From positions 124,001 through 188,000 of the forward strand of contig JACJXW010000007.1 of assembly GCA_020636405.1 (NCBI GenBank): 64,000 nucleotides of DNA, in the 5' to 3' direction. A model generated the notes under the pieces. The model saw only the letters and a program-made list of their open reading frames with translations, was not told where the DNA came from and ran no database searches. The translations under genes were made by a program, and so were the position numbers. This DNA is from Lewinellaceae bacterium (GTDB lineage Bacteria > Bacteroidota > Bacteroidia > Chitinophagales > Saprospiraceae). Shown here piece after piece: positions 24,895 to 33,809 of this stretch; position 1 is the first letter of the stretch; each line of letters opens with the position of its first letter.

Positions 24895-25638
24895 ATGAAG
24901 ACTATAGACATCCGCACCACCCAAAACGTCGTCATCGAATACGAGCTGGCTCCCCTGCGGGAGCGCATCTTCGCCTTTTTCATCGACCTGATCATCCTGG
25001 GGGCGCTGTATTTTTTCCTCTTCCTCACCCTGCTGAACGCCCTGGCGCGAGGCTTCGAGGAATCGCCTTTCCTGGAGGTGGCCTTGTCTTTTATGATGGT
25101 CTGCGGGTTTATGGCCTACCACCTGCTTTCAGAAGTGCTGGCAGACGGGCAATCCTGGGGAAAGAAGGCTATGGGCATCAAAGTAGTCCGGCTGGACGGA
25201 CAGGAGCCCGGGCTGAGCGACTATTTGCTGCGCGCCGTGTTCCACGTTGTAGACACCCTTTTCTCCGTCGGCATTCTGGGTTCCTTGCTGATCAGTTCTT
25301 CGGACAAAAACCAGCGCCTGGGAGATATGACCGCCAACACGACCGTCATCCGGGTGCGCCACAACCTGCGCTTTCGCCTGGAAGACATCCTCAACATCAA
25401 CACCCTGGAAAATTACGAACCCCAGTACCCAATGGTGCGGCAACTCTCGGAAGAGGATATGCTACTGATCAAAAATATCGTCTCGCGCTATCGCAGCTAC
25501 CGAAACAGCGCTCACCAAAAAGTGGTAGACCAGCTGGTCACCCGCCTCACGGAAGTCCTGGGCCTGCGCGAAGAACCCCGGGATAAGATCGCTTTTCTGC
25601 GTACACTGATCCGAGATTATATTGTAATCACCAGGTGA
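24895..25638 (+). CDS. RDD-family membrane protein
   Basis: About 247 residues from ATG at 24895. In-frame ATGs at 24829 and 24874 would add a polar extension, but MKTIDIRTTQNVVIEYELA is the usual start of these proteins. The RDD domain has the expected Arg and Asp residues in LRERIFAFFIDLIILGAL and SWGKKAMGIKVVRLDG, followed by SDKNQRLGDMTANTTVI. There are three to four transmembrane helices before residue 160, then a cytoplasmic helical tail (residues 165-247). RDD proteins are widespread and have been linked to ion transport in a few bacteria. Its position divergent to SpoIIM and the MoxR cluster is conserved in Bacteroidota. Confidence 0.9.
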   Translation: MKTIDIRTTQNVVIEYELAPLRERIFAFFIDLIILGALYFFLFLTLLNALARGFEESPFLEVALSFMMVCGFMAYHLLSEVLADGQSWGKKAMGIKVVRLDGQEPGLSDYLLRAVFHVVDTLFSVGILGSLLISSSDKNQRLGDMTANTTVIRVRHNLRFRLEDILNINTLENYEPQYPMVRQLSEEDMLLIKNIVSRYRSYRNSAHQKVVDQLVTRLTEVLGLREEPRDKIAFLRTLIRDYIVITR

Positions 25639-25723
25639 TGGATAGGAGGGGAATATAGATCATACGAAGTTTTCAATTCGAAAAGGGAATACTCCCTGCG
25701 GAGAAATATTACGGCTTAACCGG

Positions 25724-25886
25724 GTAACTATCAGCTATTTGCCGTTCGCAATTCGCCGTTCGCTAAACGCTGCCTCAAAATCCGGATTTAGAGCAAAGAA
25801 CTGGTTCCTTGAGCTTGGGTTCCTGCAATTAGGGGCATAGTGCTGCGAATAGCGAACCGCTAAAAGCGAAATGCTGATAGTTACTT
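25724..25886. repeat. paired TTCGCNN / GCGAANN heptamer arrays
   Basis: Left arm heptamers: GTAACTA TCAGCTA TTTGCCG TTCGCAA TTCGCCG TTCGCTA AACGCTG (25724-25772). Right arm: GCGAATA GCGAACC GCTAAAA GCGAAAT GCTGATA GTTACTT (25845-25886). The outer 12 bases GTAACTATCAGC and GCTGATAGTTAC are perfectly complementary. The arms are separated by a 72-base spacer. Confidence 0.8.
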
Positions 25887-25946
25887 AACCGGAAAGAAAT
25901 AGGCCTGCGGCCTGGAAATATTTAGGCCGAAGGCCATATCTAAGCC

Positions 25947-25984
25947 GGCCCTGTGAAATAAAAGCTTCGCTATTTCACAGGGCC
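25947..25984. terminator. 14-bp bidirectional hairpin
   Basis: GGCCCTGTGAAATA (25947-25960) pairs perfectly with TATTTCACAGGGCC (25971-25984). It lies between the convergent RDD and M16 peptidase genes. Confidence 0.7.
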
Positions 25985-25995
25985 GAATGTTTCAG

Positions 25996-26022
25996 GAATT
26001 GGGCCTCAAAGTGGCCCAATTC
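25996..26022. terminator. 10-bp hairpin at the end of the M16 peptidase gene
   Basis: GAATTGGGCC (25996-26005) pairs perfectly with GGCCCAATTC (26013-26022), 36 bases beyond the peptidase stop codon. Confidence 0.6.
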
Positions 26023-26057
26023 GCGTATTTCAAAATCAGAGATGAACTCCTATTTCC

Positions 26058-28814
26058 CTATGGCCGCGCTGCTCGCACCTTGGCGAAATCTCCCGCCTTG
26101 ACAAGGATCATTTTTTCAAGGTCCAGGTATTTGGCCATGACGCTGTTGATCTGTTCCGGCGTCAGCGCCGCTATTTTCGCCTCCAGTTTAGCATCCCATT
26201 CCATAGTTTTATCCAGGTCGAGATAGCTGTTGAGGGTAGCGGAGAGGGAGTTATCCTGGGCGCGCCGCACTTGCTGGCTTTGCAGCCAGCCACTCTTGGC
26301 GGCCTGCACTTCTTCGGCGGAGAAACCCTCTTTAACGACTTTTTCGATCTCTTCGCGGAATGCCTTTTCCAGGGCTTCAGCATTTTCCGGGGCATAGATG
26401 GCGTAAGTCTGCCAGGTAGCTGTCTCGTCTCGCTGGTCAGCAAAGAAAGAAGATCCTACTCCGTAGCTGAGCCCTTCCTTCTGACGAATGCGGACGGCCA
26501 GGCGGGAATTCAGGAAGCCGCCGCCCAACATGAAGTTGCCCAACGTCATGGCCGGATAATCCGGGTGGTCGACGTTCATAGGCAGTTTCTGTCCTGCCAG
26601 GAAGGTGGCATTGGCCTTATCCGGCGTTTCCAGTTCCACATTGGCCGGTTCAGGCTCGCGGAACGCATCGGCGAGGCGCTCATAGGGGCCCGGGCTCGTC
26701 CAGGATTTGAAATTGCGGTTGAGGGCGGCTGTTGCCTCCTCGCTGTCAAAATCACCGACAACGGCGATGGTCGCGTCCGAGGCGCCGTAGAACTCCTCGT
26801 AGAAAGCCTTGACCTCTTCCAGTTTCAGGTTCTTGATGGCGGCCACTTCTTCATCGAAGCTCATGGTGTAACGAGGGTCATCCTTGGGATAAGGATCCAT
26901 ACGACGCTGCATCTCATTGAATGCCAGGGCCATGGGTTCAGAGCGTTGCTCTTCGATGGAGGCGAGCTCTTCCGAGCGCAACTTCTCGAACTCTTCTTCC
27001 GGGAAGGTGGATTTCTGCAGCATTTCTCCAACCAGGTTGATCACATCGGGCAACAGATCCCGTTCGGTTTCGATGGAGACATAAGCGCCGGTAGCGCCGC
27101 CGCCGATGCGGACGCGCGCCTTGAGTTCGTCAAATTTGTCCTCCAGTTCCTGGCGGTTCATCGTTTCGGTGCCTTTGTCGAGCATCATGCCGGCAAAGCG
27201 GGCGGCCATCTGCTTACCCATAAGGCTTTGAGGGGTGCCAAAGCGCAGCGACATGCGCCCTACTACAGCATCGCCCCGGGTTTCCTTGGGTAGGAGGGCA
27301 TATTCCAGAGTAGGGCCGATCTCTCCCCGGCTGGTGCGGCTTTCGATGTTCTCACAGGAAGGGTCGAAGGCCTCGCCTTCGGCAATGGCTTCCTTGCCTT
27401 TGTAATCTCTGACCATGGATTCAATATCGGGAACATCGGGGATCTCGGCCCGGTCGGGATTGTCCTCTGGCAGAAAGCGGCCCACCGTGCGGTTGCTGGG
27501 TTTGAAATACCGTTTGGCCACGGCCTGAACCTGTTCGGGGGTCACCTGTTCCAGGCGGTCGCGGTAGAGAAAGGCCAGCCGCCAGTCGCCCTGAGCAATA
27601 TAACCGCTCATCGACAACCCCACGCGGTCGCTGTTGCGGAAGAAGAGGTTAAAATTCTTCAGCAGGCGCTTTTTGGCACGCTCTACCTCCTCGTTGGTCG
27701 GGAGGTTCTCCCTCAGGCCGTCGATGGCCGACATCATGGCCTGCTCCGCTTCGGCCAGGCTCTTCTCCTTGAGCACATCGGCAGAGAAATAAGCGAACCC
27801 CGGTTCACGCAGGCCGGCGGCCCATCCATACTGGGAACTGGCCTTTCCGGACTCGACCAGGGCTTTGTACAGGCGGCCGCCCGGCTCGCTGGTGAGCAGT
27901 TCCATCAATACACCGACCGCGGCGTAATCGGGGTGGCTGCCCGGACAGATGTGGTAAGCGCAACTCACCACCTGCACGTCACCTACGCGCCGCAGTTCGG
28001 CGAAGCGCTCGCCATCCTGCACCGGTTCGCGGGTATAAGTGGAAATGAGTTCCCGCTCCGGCCGGGGGATGCGGCCGAAGTATTCCTTGATCATGGCCAG
28101 CGTCTGTTCGGGGTTGATCTTGCCGGCGACCACCAGATAGGCATTATCCGGTTGATAATATTTGCGGTAGAAGGCCTGCAGGCGATCGATGGGCACATTC
28201 TCCAGGTCGGCGCGGGCGCCGATGGTCGACTTCCCGTAGTTGTGCCAAAGGTAAGCAGTAGACAAAACCCGCTCCATGAGCACGCTACTGGGGCTGTTCT
28301 CCCCCCGTTCGAACTCATTGCGCACCACCGTCATTTCACTTTCCAGGTCCTTGGCGGCAATGAAGGAATTGACCATACGGTCGGCCTCCATATCCAGGGC
28401 CCAGCGCAGGTTTTCTTCCGTTGCGCTGAAGGTCTCAAAATAATTGGTACGGTCGTACCAGGTCGTTCCGTTCGGCCGAGCGCCGTGTTCGGTGAGTTCC
28501 TGGGGGATGTTGGGGTGGTCCGGTGTACCCTTAAAGACCAGGTGTTCCAGCAGGTGCGCCATCCCCGTTTCCCCGTAGCCTTCATGGCGGGATCCCACCA
28601 GATAGGTCACGTTTACGGTGATGGTGGGTTTCGATTCGTCGGGGAAAAGAAGGATGCGGAGTCCGTTATCCTCCAGCAAATACTCGGTGATGCCTTCAAC
28701 AGAAGCCAGCGGGGTGATGCCTTCCGGCAGCTTATGCTCCTGAGCAAGCATAACCTGGGAGGAAAGGAAAAGGGCGATTAAACTCAACCCAATTCGGTGA
28801 GGAAGTTTGATCAT
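26058..28814 (-). CDS. M16-family zinc metalloprotease (tandem insulinase-like domains), exported
   Basis: A 918-residue protease with a signal peptide (residues 1-25, ending VMLAQEH). The first M16 domain carries the inverted zinc motif HLLEH (His87, Glu90, His91) in GMAHLLEHLVFKGT, with a distal Glu in the VVRNEFERGENS segment about 75 residues later. Three further M16-type domains follow, as expected for a two-half clam-shell enzyme in one chain; the second half lacks HxxEH and should be structural. The C-terminal SYGVGSSFFADQR is the conserved substrate-cleft region. It probably degrades peptides in the periplasm. The gene is transcribed alone, converging with RDD and diverging from rlmD. 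Confidence 0.93.
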   Translation of the reverse strand: MIKLPHRIGLSLIALFLSSQVMLAQEHKLPEGITPLASVEGITEYLLEDNGLRILLFPDESKPTITVNVTYLVGSRHEGYGETGMAHLLEHLVFKGTPDHPNIPQELTEHGARPNGTTWYDRTNYFETFSATEENLRWALDMEADRMVNSFIAAKDLESEMTVVRNEFERGENSPSSVLMERVLSTAYLWHNYGKSTIGARADLENVPIDRLQAFYRKYYQPDNAYLVVAGKINPEQTLAMIKEYFGRIPRPERELISTYTREPVQDGERFAELRRVGDVQVVSCAYHICPGSHPDYAAVGVLMELLTSEPGGRLYKALVESGKASSQYGWAAGLREPGFAYFSADVLKEKSLAEAEQAMMSAIDGLRENLPTNEEVERAKKRLLKNFNLFFRNSDRVGLSMSGYIAQGDWRLAFLYRDRLEQVTPEQVQAVAKRYFKPSNRTVGRFLPEDNPDRAEIPDVPDIESMVRDYKGKEAIAEGEAFDPSCENIESRTSRGEIGPTLEYALLPKETRGDAVVGRMSLRFGTPQSLMGKQMAARFAGMMLDKGTETMNRQELEDKFDELKARVRIGGGATGAYVSIETERDLLPDVINLVGEMLQKSTFPEEEFEKLRSEELASIEEQRSEPMALAFNEMQRRMDPYPKDDPRYTMSFDEEVAAIKNLKLEEVKAFYEEFYGASDATIAVVGDFDSEEATAALNRNFKSWTSPGPYERLADAFREPEPANVELETPDKANATFLAGQKLPMNVDHPDYPAMTLGNFMLGGGFLNSRLAVRIRQKEGLSYGVGSSFFADQRDETATWQTYAIYAPENAEALEKAFREEIEKVVKEGFSAEEVQAAKSGWLQSQQVRRAQDNSLSATLNSYLDLDKTMEWDAKLEAKIAALTPEQINSVMAKYLDLEKMILVKAGDFAKVRAARP

Positions 28815-28939
28815 CAGACTTGCGTTTAGTGAAAAAATAGGCTAAAAGATAAGGAATAGAAAGGGAGCAGAGAACGAAAAGGATAAGATTAACAGAGGTT
28901 TGACAATTTTAGGCAACTGAAACAGTGGAACAACTTTCG

Positions 28940-28947
28940 TACTTTTG
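28940..28947 (+). promoter_or_regulatory. Bacteroidota -7 box upstream of rlmD
   Basis: TACTTTTG fits TAnnTTTG and lies 25 bases before the ATG at 28972, leaving a very short leader. No matching -33 element was found at the usual spacing. Confidence 0.5.
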
Positions 28948-28971
28948 CACCCTCGATACACAAAAAACACA

Positions 28972-30387
28972 ATGGGAAGAAGGAGTAAACCGAAGCTGAT
29001 ACCGAAAGTCACCTTCACCGGCATGGCCGATAAGGGCCGCAGTGTGGGCCGCAGTGAGGAAGGGCAGGTTATTTTTGCCGACAATACGGCGCCCGGAGAT
29101 GTGGCCGACGTGCTGGCCCTGCGTAAGAAGAAGGGATCTCTGATGGGGGTGCCCCAGCATTTCCACCACTATTCGGAAGACCGGGTGAAGCCTTTCTGCC
29201 AGCATTACGATGTGTGCGGGGGCTGCCAGTGGCAGCACCTTTCCTACGAGGCCCAGGCCCGCCACAAGCAAAAGGTGGTGGAAGACGCCCTGCAGCGCAT
29301 CGGTAAAGTGCAGGTGGGGGAATTCCTCCCCATTCTACCTGCCGGGCGTACCCATTATTACCGCAACAAACTCGAATTTTCCTTTTCCAACAAACGCTGG
29401 CTAAGCCGGGAAGAGATCAACAGCGAGGTGTCCAACGAAGAAGATGTGCTTGGGTTCCACCGCGCCGGCGCCTTTGATAAGGTGGTCGATATCAGCCACT
29501 GTTGGCTGCAGGAGGAGCCCTCTAACGAACTGCGCAACGGTATCAAACGCATTGCCCTCGAACAGGACCTGTCGTTTCACGACGCCCGGGAACACCAGGG
29601 CTTTTTGCGGCAGGTGATGTTCCGGATCACCAGCCTGGGAGAGATCCTCGTGCTGCTCAGCTTTCACCAGGACGACAAGGCGCGGGCTCATCCGTTTATG
29701 GAGGCCATCCTGAAGGCCTTCCCTCAAATCACTACGCTCTGTTACTGCATCAATACCAAGCTCAACGATTTTTTCTACGACCTCGACATGGCCACCTTTG
29801 CCGGCAAGGGTTACGTTGAGGAGCAGCTCGGCCACGTGCGGTTTAAGGTGGGCCCCAAATCGTTTTTTCAGACCAACACTTATCAGGGTAAGCTGCTCTA
29901 TGACGTGGCAGCAGAGTTTGCCGGGCTGAAGGGTACCGAGAACGTCTATGACCTGTATACCGGCATCGGAAGTATTGCCCTCTACCTGGCGGGCAACTGC
30001 CGCCAGGTGGTCGGCATCGAGGAGATCCCGGAAGCCATTGAAGATGCCCGGGCCAACGCCGAACTTAACGGCATCGGCAACGCCCGCTTTTATGCCGGCG
30101 ATGTCAAGGATATCCTGACTACGGAATTTGCCGCCCAGCACGGACGGCCCGACCTTCTGGTTACCGATCCGCCTCGTGCCGGCATGCATCCCAAGGTGGT
30201 AGATATGTTACTGCAGCTGGAAGCTCCACGTATCGTTTATGTGAGTTGTAACCCGGCCACCCAGGCGCGCGACCTGCAGCTGCTCAGCACCAAATACAAG
30301 GTGCTCAAGTCCCGCCCTGTCGATATGTTCCCGCATACTCACCATATCGAAAATGTGGCACTCCTGGAGCTGAGCGCTACGGAGTAG
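28972..30387 (+). CDS. rlmD: 23S rRNA (uracil-C5)-methyltransferase, RlmD/TrmA family
   Basis: SAM-dependent RNA m5U methyltransferase of 471 residues. An N-terminal TRAM domain (KVTFTGMADKGRSV onwards, with FADNTAPGDVADV) binds RNA. The iron-sulfur cysteine cluster FCQHYDVCGGCQWQHL follows, present in RlmD-type and absent from TrmA. The Rossmann core has YDLYTGIGSIALYLA, and the catalytic Cys is in YVSCNPATQARDL, with DPPRAGM nearby. Start at 28972 (MGRRSKPKLIP) is preferred over an in-frame start at 28945, which overlaps the putative -7 box. The gene diverges from the M16 peptidase. It could modify U1939, or another site if it is an RlmCD-like paralogue; Bacteroidota often have several. Confidence 0.92.
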   Translation: MGRRSKPKLIPKVTFTGMADKGRSVGRSEEGQVIFADNTAPGDVADVLALRKKKGSLMGVPQHFHHYSEDRVKPFCQHYDVCGGCQWQHLSYEAQARHKQKVVEDALQRIGKVQVGEFLPILPAGRTHYYRNKLEFSFSNKRWLSREEINSEVSNEEDVLGFHRAGAFDKVVDISHCWLQEEPSNELRNGIKRIALEQDLSFHDAREHQGFLRQVMFRITSLGEILVLLSFHQDDKARAHPFMEAILKAFPQITTLCYCINTKLNDFFYDLDMATFAGKGYVEEQLGHVRFKVGPKSFFQTNTYQGKLLYDVAAEFAGLKGTENVYDLYTGIGSIALYLAGNCRQVVGIEEIPEAIEDARANAELNGIGNARFYAGDVKDILTTEFAAQHGRPDLLVTDPPRAGMHPKVVDMLLQLEAPRIVYVSCNPATQARDLQLLSTKYKVLKSRPVDMFPHTHHIENVALLELSATE

Positions 30388-30577
30388 GAGAAGATTTTTT
30401 TCACGGCCTCTGAAAAGGCCACAAGGGCCCGGATAGCGGGAAGCCACTACCAAGGGCAGGTACGCATGGGATTACAACGTACGGATGAGGGCAACCCGCA
30501 GCCGCCGCTGCAATACCGATGGTGCATTTTTCCCAAAAGACAATTATATTACAAAGGCAACACAAAAGCTGTGTATC

Positions 30578-30934
30578 ATGAGTGAATACCCTGACCGGCC
30601 TAAATATCAGCAGCTGGAAGAAGAGCTGAAACCGTACGCTGCCCTGATGGGAAAGGCGGCAGACGCCATCCTCGATCAAAACATATCAAATTATCCTATA
30701 TTTGTGGTTCACCAACATCAGCTTGATATCGGCATTCCGCTGCTTGTCAACGAACCCGGGGGGCCGAAGTGGTCTATCCATGCTTCTACGCTCGAGGAGT
30801 TGGCCACCAAAAACGTCATTGACATGAGCAGGGTTGACAATTTCCGGAAAGTTTACAAGAACCCGGAAGAGCACCTGTGCCTCTTCGTTCTGAGTGAGTT
30901 GGGCGCCAATTTCATTTTCATCCCCAGAACGTAA
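30578..30934 (+). CDS. conserved hypothetical protein, small, cytoplasmic
   Basis: A 118-residue protein from ATG at 30578 (MSEYPDRPKYQQLEEEL). An earlier in-frame start at 30485 would add a basic stretch without features. It is predicted alpha/beta with no membrane segment, with recognisable phrases NYPIFVVHQHQLDIGIPLL, EPGGPKWSIHASTLEELATK and LCLFVLSELGANFIFIP. I recall similar 110-120 residue proteins in other Bacteroidota, but no named family comes to mind. It lies between rlmD and the phosphorelay kinase gene, on the same strand, 32 bases before the latter, so it may be cotranscribed with the kinase. No function is proposed. Confidence 0.75.
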   Translation: MSEYPDRPKYQQLEEELKPYAALMGKAADAILDQNISNYPIFVVHQHQLDIGIPLLVNEPGGPKWSIHASTLEELATKNVIDMSRVDNFRKVYKNPEEHLCLFVLSELGANFIFIPRT

Positions 30935-30966
30935 TTCCCGAAATGTAGTACACAAAAACAGGCTTC

Positions 30967-32910
30967 ATGATCGAGCCCCATTCCCAATTAGAGGCCCCCC
31001 ACAAGATCCTGCTGATCGAGGATGACCTCAATTATGCCTACCTGGTTGAGCTCATGCTTTCAGATTCGCAGCAGTTGAATTGCTCCATCATCCATCACAA
31101 GACGCTGGCGGATGGTATCGGATACCTGAATCAATATGGCGCCCGGGAAGTTGCCGCCGTACTGCTGGATCTCAGCCTGCCCGACAGCGAAGGGTTCGAT
31201 ACGCTGGGCAAGCTCATTCAGCGGTTTCCTAACCTCAACATCATTGTCCTTACCGGCCTGGACGACAAAGGGTTGGGGGTTCAGGCCGTGCGTTCAGGCG
31301 CACAGGACTTCCTGGTGAAAGGATATTTCGACGATGGGCAACTGGCCAAAGCCCTTCGGTACTCCATTGCCCGAAACAACATCCTCCGACGCCTGGAAGA
31401 AACCCAGCGCATCGCACGCATCGGCCACTGGGAATGCAGCCCTCAGGATCACTACTTCACCGCCTCCGAGGAAACCTATCGCATTTTTGGACTATCGCCC
31501 CAGCGGCCTTTTTCCTGTGAAGAACTGATGGAACCCAATTGCCCCTTCTCTATCTTACTGCAACTACAAAGCGAAGCGCAGGAAAAAGGGAAAGTACAAA
31601 AAGACCTGTGGATCAACCAGAAAGACGGCGAAAGGCGATACATCGCTGCAGTTTGCACCGCCAACCGCCTCAGTAACGGCGCTTTCCTATTCAATGGCAT
31701 CATCCAGGATATTACGGAGCGAAAGCAGGCAGAAGAGCTCAAAAAGGCCAGAGACCTCGCACAACATACCGCAAAAGTCCGCGAACAATTTATCGCCGGC
31801 ATCAGCCATGAGATGCGCACTCCCATGAATGCCATCCTTGGGTTGAGCAACCTTCTGGGGCAAACCCACCTGGATGAAGAGCAGACAGGCTATGTCCAGT
31901 CCATCAAGCAGTCATCAGAGGTGTTGCTCGGCATCATCAACGATATCCTTCAGGTTGCCACCCTCCAGAATAATAAGATCAGGATCGAGAAAAAGGAATT
32001 TCAGCTTTCCCTCCTGTTGAATAATTTGGTAGGCGTAATGAAACACAAAGCGCTGGAAAAGGGGCTGGCCTTTTCTACTGAAATAGACCCTTCCATACCC
32101 GATATACTCAAAGGAGATGCCCTGCGCCTCAACCAGGTCCTCTACAATCTGGTGGGCAATGCCCTCAAGTTTACCGATAATGGATTTGTAAAGATCTTTA
32201 TCCGCCTTCAGGAAGAAAAGGAGAACCGGGTCCGGCTGCGCTTTGACGTTAAAGATTCCGGCATCGGGATCAAAGAAAACGAATTAAAGACCATTTTTGA
32301 AGCCTTCGCGCGCGTCCCCCAATCCGGACGGCTGTACGAGGGTACCGGATTGGGGCTGCCCATTGCCAAGAGCCTCGTCGAGGTGCAGGGCGGACAGATC
32401 GAAGTGAAAAGCACCCCGGGAAAGGGGTCCTGTTTTAGCTTCAGCCTTTGGTTGGAAAAGGGCACATCTGCTCAAATCCCGAAAGCCCATACCCCCGAGG
32501 ACACTCCCCAGCTGCCTGCGAATGCAGTATTCCGGCTATTACTGGTCGAGGACCACAAACTCAACCAGGCGGTAGCCCGCAAAACCCTCGAAAAAAAATG
32601 GAAGAACATCGAAGTGCTGGTCGCCGAAAATGGCGAAGAGGCCATACACCTGCTCCGGCAAAAACCGGTAGACATCATCCTGATGGACCTACAGATGCCT
32701 GTACGCGATGGGTATTCTACAACGAAATATATACGGCAGCAGTTTCAGCCCCCTCTGTCGGAAGTGCCTATCCTTGCCATGACGGCCCATGCTCATATAT
32801 CACAGGATGAGTCTTTTCGCAAACACGGCCTCGACGACTTCGTGCTTAAGCCTTTCGAGCCGGAACAGCTATTCCAGAAGATCGAATATTATTTAACCCA
32901 CATCGCCTGA
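30967..32910 (+). CDS. hybrid sensor histidine kinase (REC-PAS-HisKA-HATPase-REC)
   Basis: A 647-residue cytoplasmic hybrid kinase without membrane helices. The domain order is an N-terminal receiver (residues 12-135, phospho-Asp in LLDLSLPDSEG), a PAS domain (145-260, RIARIGHWECS), HisKA with the phospho-His near 280 (GISHEMRTPMNAIL), HATPase (385-500, LVGNALKFTD, DSGIGI, GTGLGLPIAKSL), and a C-terminal receiver (525-640, LLVEDHKLN, ILMDLQMP, LKPFEPEQL). The presence of two receivers suggests it is both controlled by, and feeds, a phosphorelay. The next two genes encode an HPt protein (8 bases away) and a receiver, completing the relay. The input signal is unknown. Confidence 0.95.
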   Translation: MIEPHSQLEAPHKILLIEDDLNYAYLVELMLSDSQQLNCSIIHHKTLADGIGYLNQYGAREVAAVLLDLSLPDSEGFDTLGKLIQRFPNLNIIVLTGLDDKGLGVQAVRSGAQDFLVKGYFDDGQLAKALRYSIARNNILRRLEETQRIARIGHWECSPQDHYFTASEETYRIFGLSPQRPFSCEELMEPNCPFSILLQLQSEAQEKGKVQKDLWINQKDGERRYIAAVCTANRLSNGAFLFNGIIQDITERKQAEELKKARDLAQHTAKVREQFIAGISHEMRTPMNAILGLSNLLGQTHLDEEQTGYVQSIKQSSEVLLGIINDILQVATLQNNKIRIEKKEFQLSLLLNNLVGVMKHKALEKGLAFSTEIDPSIPDILKGDALRLNQVLYNLVGNALKFTDNGFVKIFIRLQEEKENRVRLRFDVKDSGIGIKENELKTIFEAFARVPQSGRLYEGTGLGLPIAKSLVEVQGGQIEVKSTPGKGSCFSFSLWLEKGTSAQIPKAHTPEDTPQLPANAVFRLLLVEDHKLNQAVARKTLEKKWKNIEVLVAENGEEAIHLLRQKPVDIILMDLQMPVRDGYSTTKYIRQQFQPPLSEVPILAMTAHAHISQDESFRKHGLDDFVLKPFEPEQLFQKIEYYLTHIA

Positions 32911-32918
32911 AACCGCCT

Positions 32919-33269
32919 ATGGGCTATCGGTACATCAATCTGGACTATCTGGAAAAAATGGCGGCCGGCGATCCGGAAGCCCGCCAGGAAATGCTGCGCA
33001 TGCTGGTTGCCGAACTGGAAAGCAGCGGCCCGAGATTGAAGGTGCTGCGGGAAACCCAAAACCAGGCAGAACTGCAATGGCTCTGCCACCACCTTAAATC
33101 CACCTTCCCTTTTGTCGGCAACGAACAGCTGGCCAATGCCAATCGCGAATTGGAGCATCACCTGCGCCAGGGGCAGATACTGGCCGGATTGGCCCCCCTG
33201 TTCCTGGAAATCGAGACCCTTCTTCCAAAAGCGCTGAAAGAACTTCGCCAGGAGTTGGAAAAAAGCTGA
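32919..33269 (+). CDS. HPt phosphotransfer protein
   Basis: A 116-residue all-helical histidine phosphotransfer protein. The phospho-His pattern HHLKS is visible (His57 most likely, with Lys60), followed by a GNEQLANANRELEHHL helix. It should carry phosphate from the receiver of the adjacent hybrid kinase, 8 bases upstream, to the receiver encoded 48 bases downstream. The gene has no other domain, consistent with a dedicated shuttle. The spacing supports an operon of the three genes. Identification rests on the short motif, helical pattern and position. Confidence 0.85.
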   Translation: MGYRYINLDYLEKMAAGDPEARQEMLRMLVAELESSGPRLKVLRETQNQAELQWLCHHLKSTFPFVGNEQLANANRELEHHLRQGQILAGLAPLFLEIETLLPKALKELRQELEKS

Positions 33270-33317
33270 ACACTTGATTATCTTTAGTCCTTTTGAGAGG
33301 ATATCCGAAAACCGCCT

Positions 33318-33707
33318 ATGGCAAACCTGAAAAAAATTCTCATCTGCGAAGACGAAGAGATCCTGCTAACTGCGCTGAAATTTCGACTGCAGAAACAAGG
33401 TTACGAATTATTTCTGGCCGTCGATGGCAAGGAAGCCCGGGAAATCATTGAGTCCAAAAAGCCCGACCTTGTTGTAACGGACATTGATGTTCCCAAGATT
33501 TCAGGAATGGAGCTGATCAGCCTTGTGCGCAATGAATTGGAGATGAGCGTCCCTATTATTATCATCGCTCCCCTTGAAAACGAGAACCTCATTCTGGAGG
33601 CCATGCAAAAGGGCGCTGATGATTTTGTCACCAAGCCGTTCAAACCAGTTGAGCTGGTCCTCCGCATTCGACGCATATTTCAGGATATTGCTTCACGAGT
33701 GGGTTGA
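33318..33707 (+). CDS. single-domain response regulator with an unusual switch position
   Basis: A stand-alone receiver of 129 residues. The acidic pocket (CEDEE), the phospho-Asp (Asp55 in VTDIDVP) and the conserved Lys (TKPFKP, about residue 106) are present. At the end of strand 4, where Thr or Ser normally forms the switch, the sequence is IIIIAPLEN, so Ala84 appears to replace it. The MP after the phospho-Asp is also changed to VP. It may accept phosphate without the usual conformational change, or act as a phosphate sink. There is no output domain. It lies third in the HK-HPt-REC cassette, with rmlA starting 102 bases downstream. Confidence 0.88.
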   Translation: MANLKKILICEDEEILLTALKFRLQKQGYELFLAVDGKEAREIIESKKPDLVVTDIDVPKISGMELISLVRNELEMSVPIIIIAPLENENLILEAMQKGADDFVTKPFKPVELVLRIRRIFQDIASRVG

Positions 33708-33765
33708 TATTGGTGATCGCATTAATTCAGGCCGATTATTGCAGCAATTCCCTGGCGCACTGCTT

Positions 33766-33803
33766 CAACCCCATCAATCCAATCAACCCATCAACCAAAA
33801 CCA
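33766..33803 (-). repeat. short-phrase array upstream of rmlA
   Basis: CAACCCCATCAATC CAATCAAC CCATCAAC CAAAACC is an octamer-like array reading GTTGATGG/GTTGATTG on the minus strand. A weak opposite-sense partner (GTTGATATTGGTGAT) starts near 33702 inside the end of the response-regulator gene. It ends 7-10 bases before the rmlA start. Confidence 0.55.
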
Positions 33804-33809
33804 CTACTC

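Larger units (their letters stand above)
25639..26057. other. 420-bp gap between convergent genes, rich in hairpins
   Basis: No gene is seen. The gap contains paired heptamer arrays (25724-25886) and two strong perfect hairpins (25947-25984 and 25996-26022), so transcription from both sides should end here. Confidence 0.8.
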
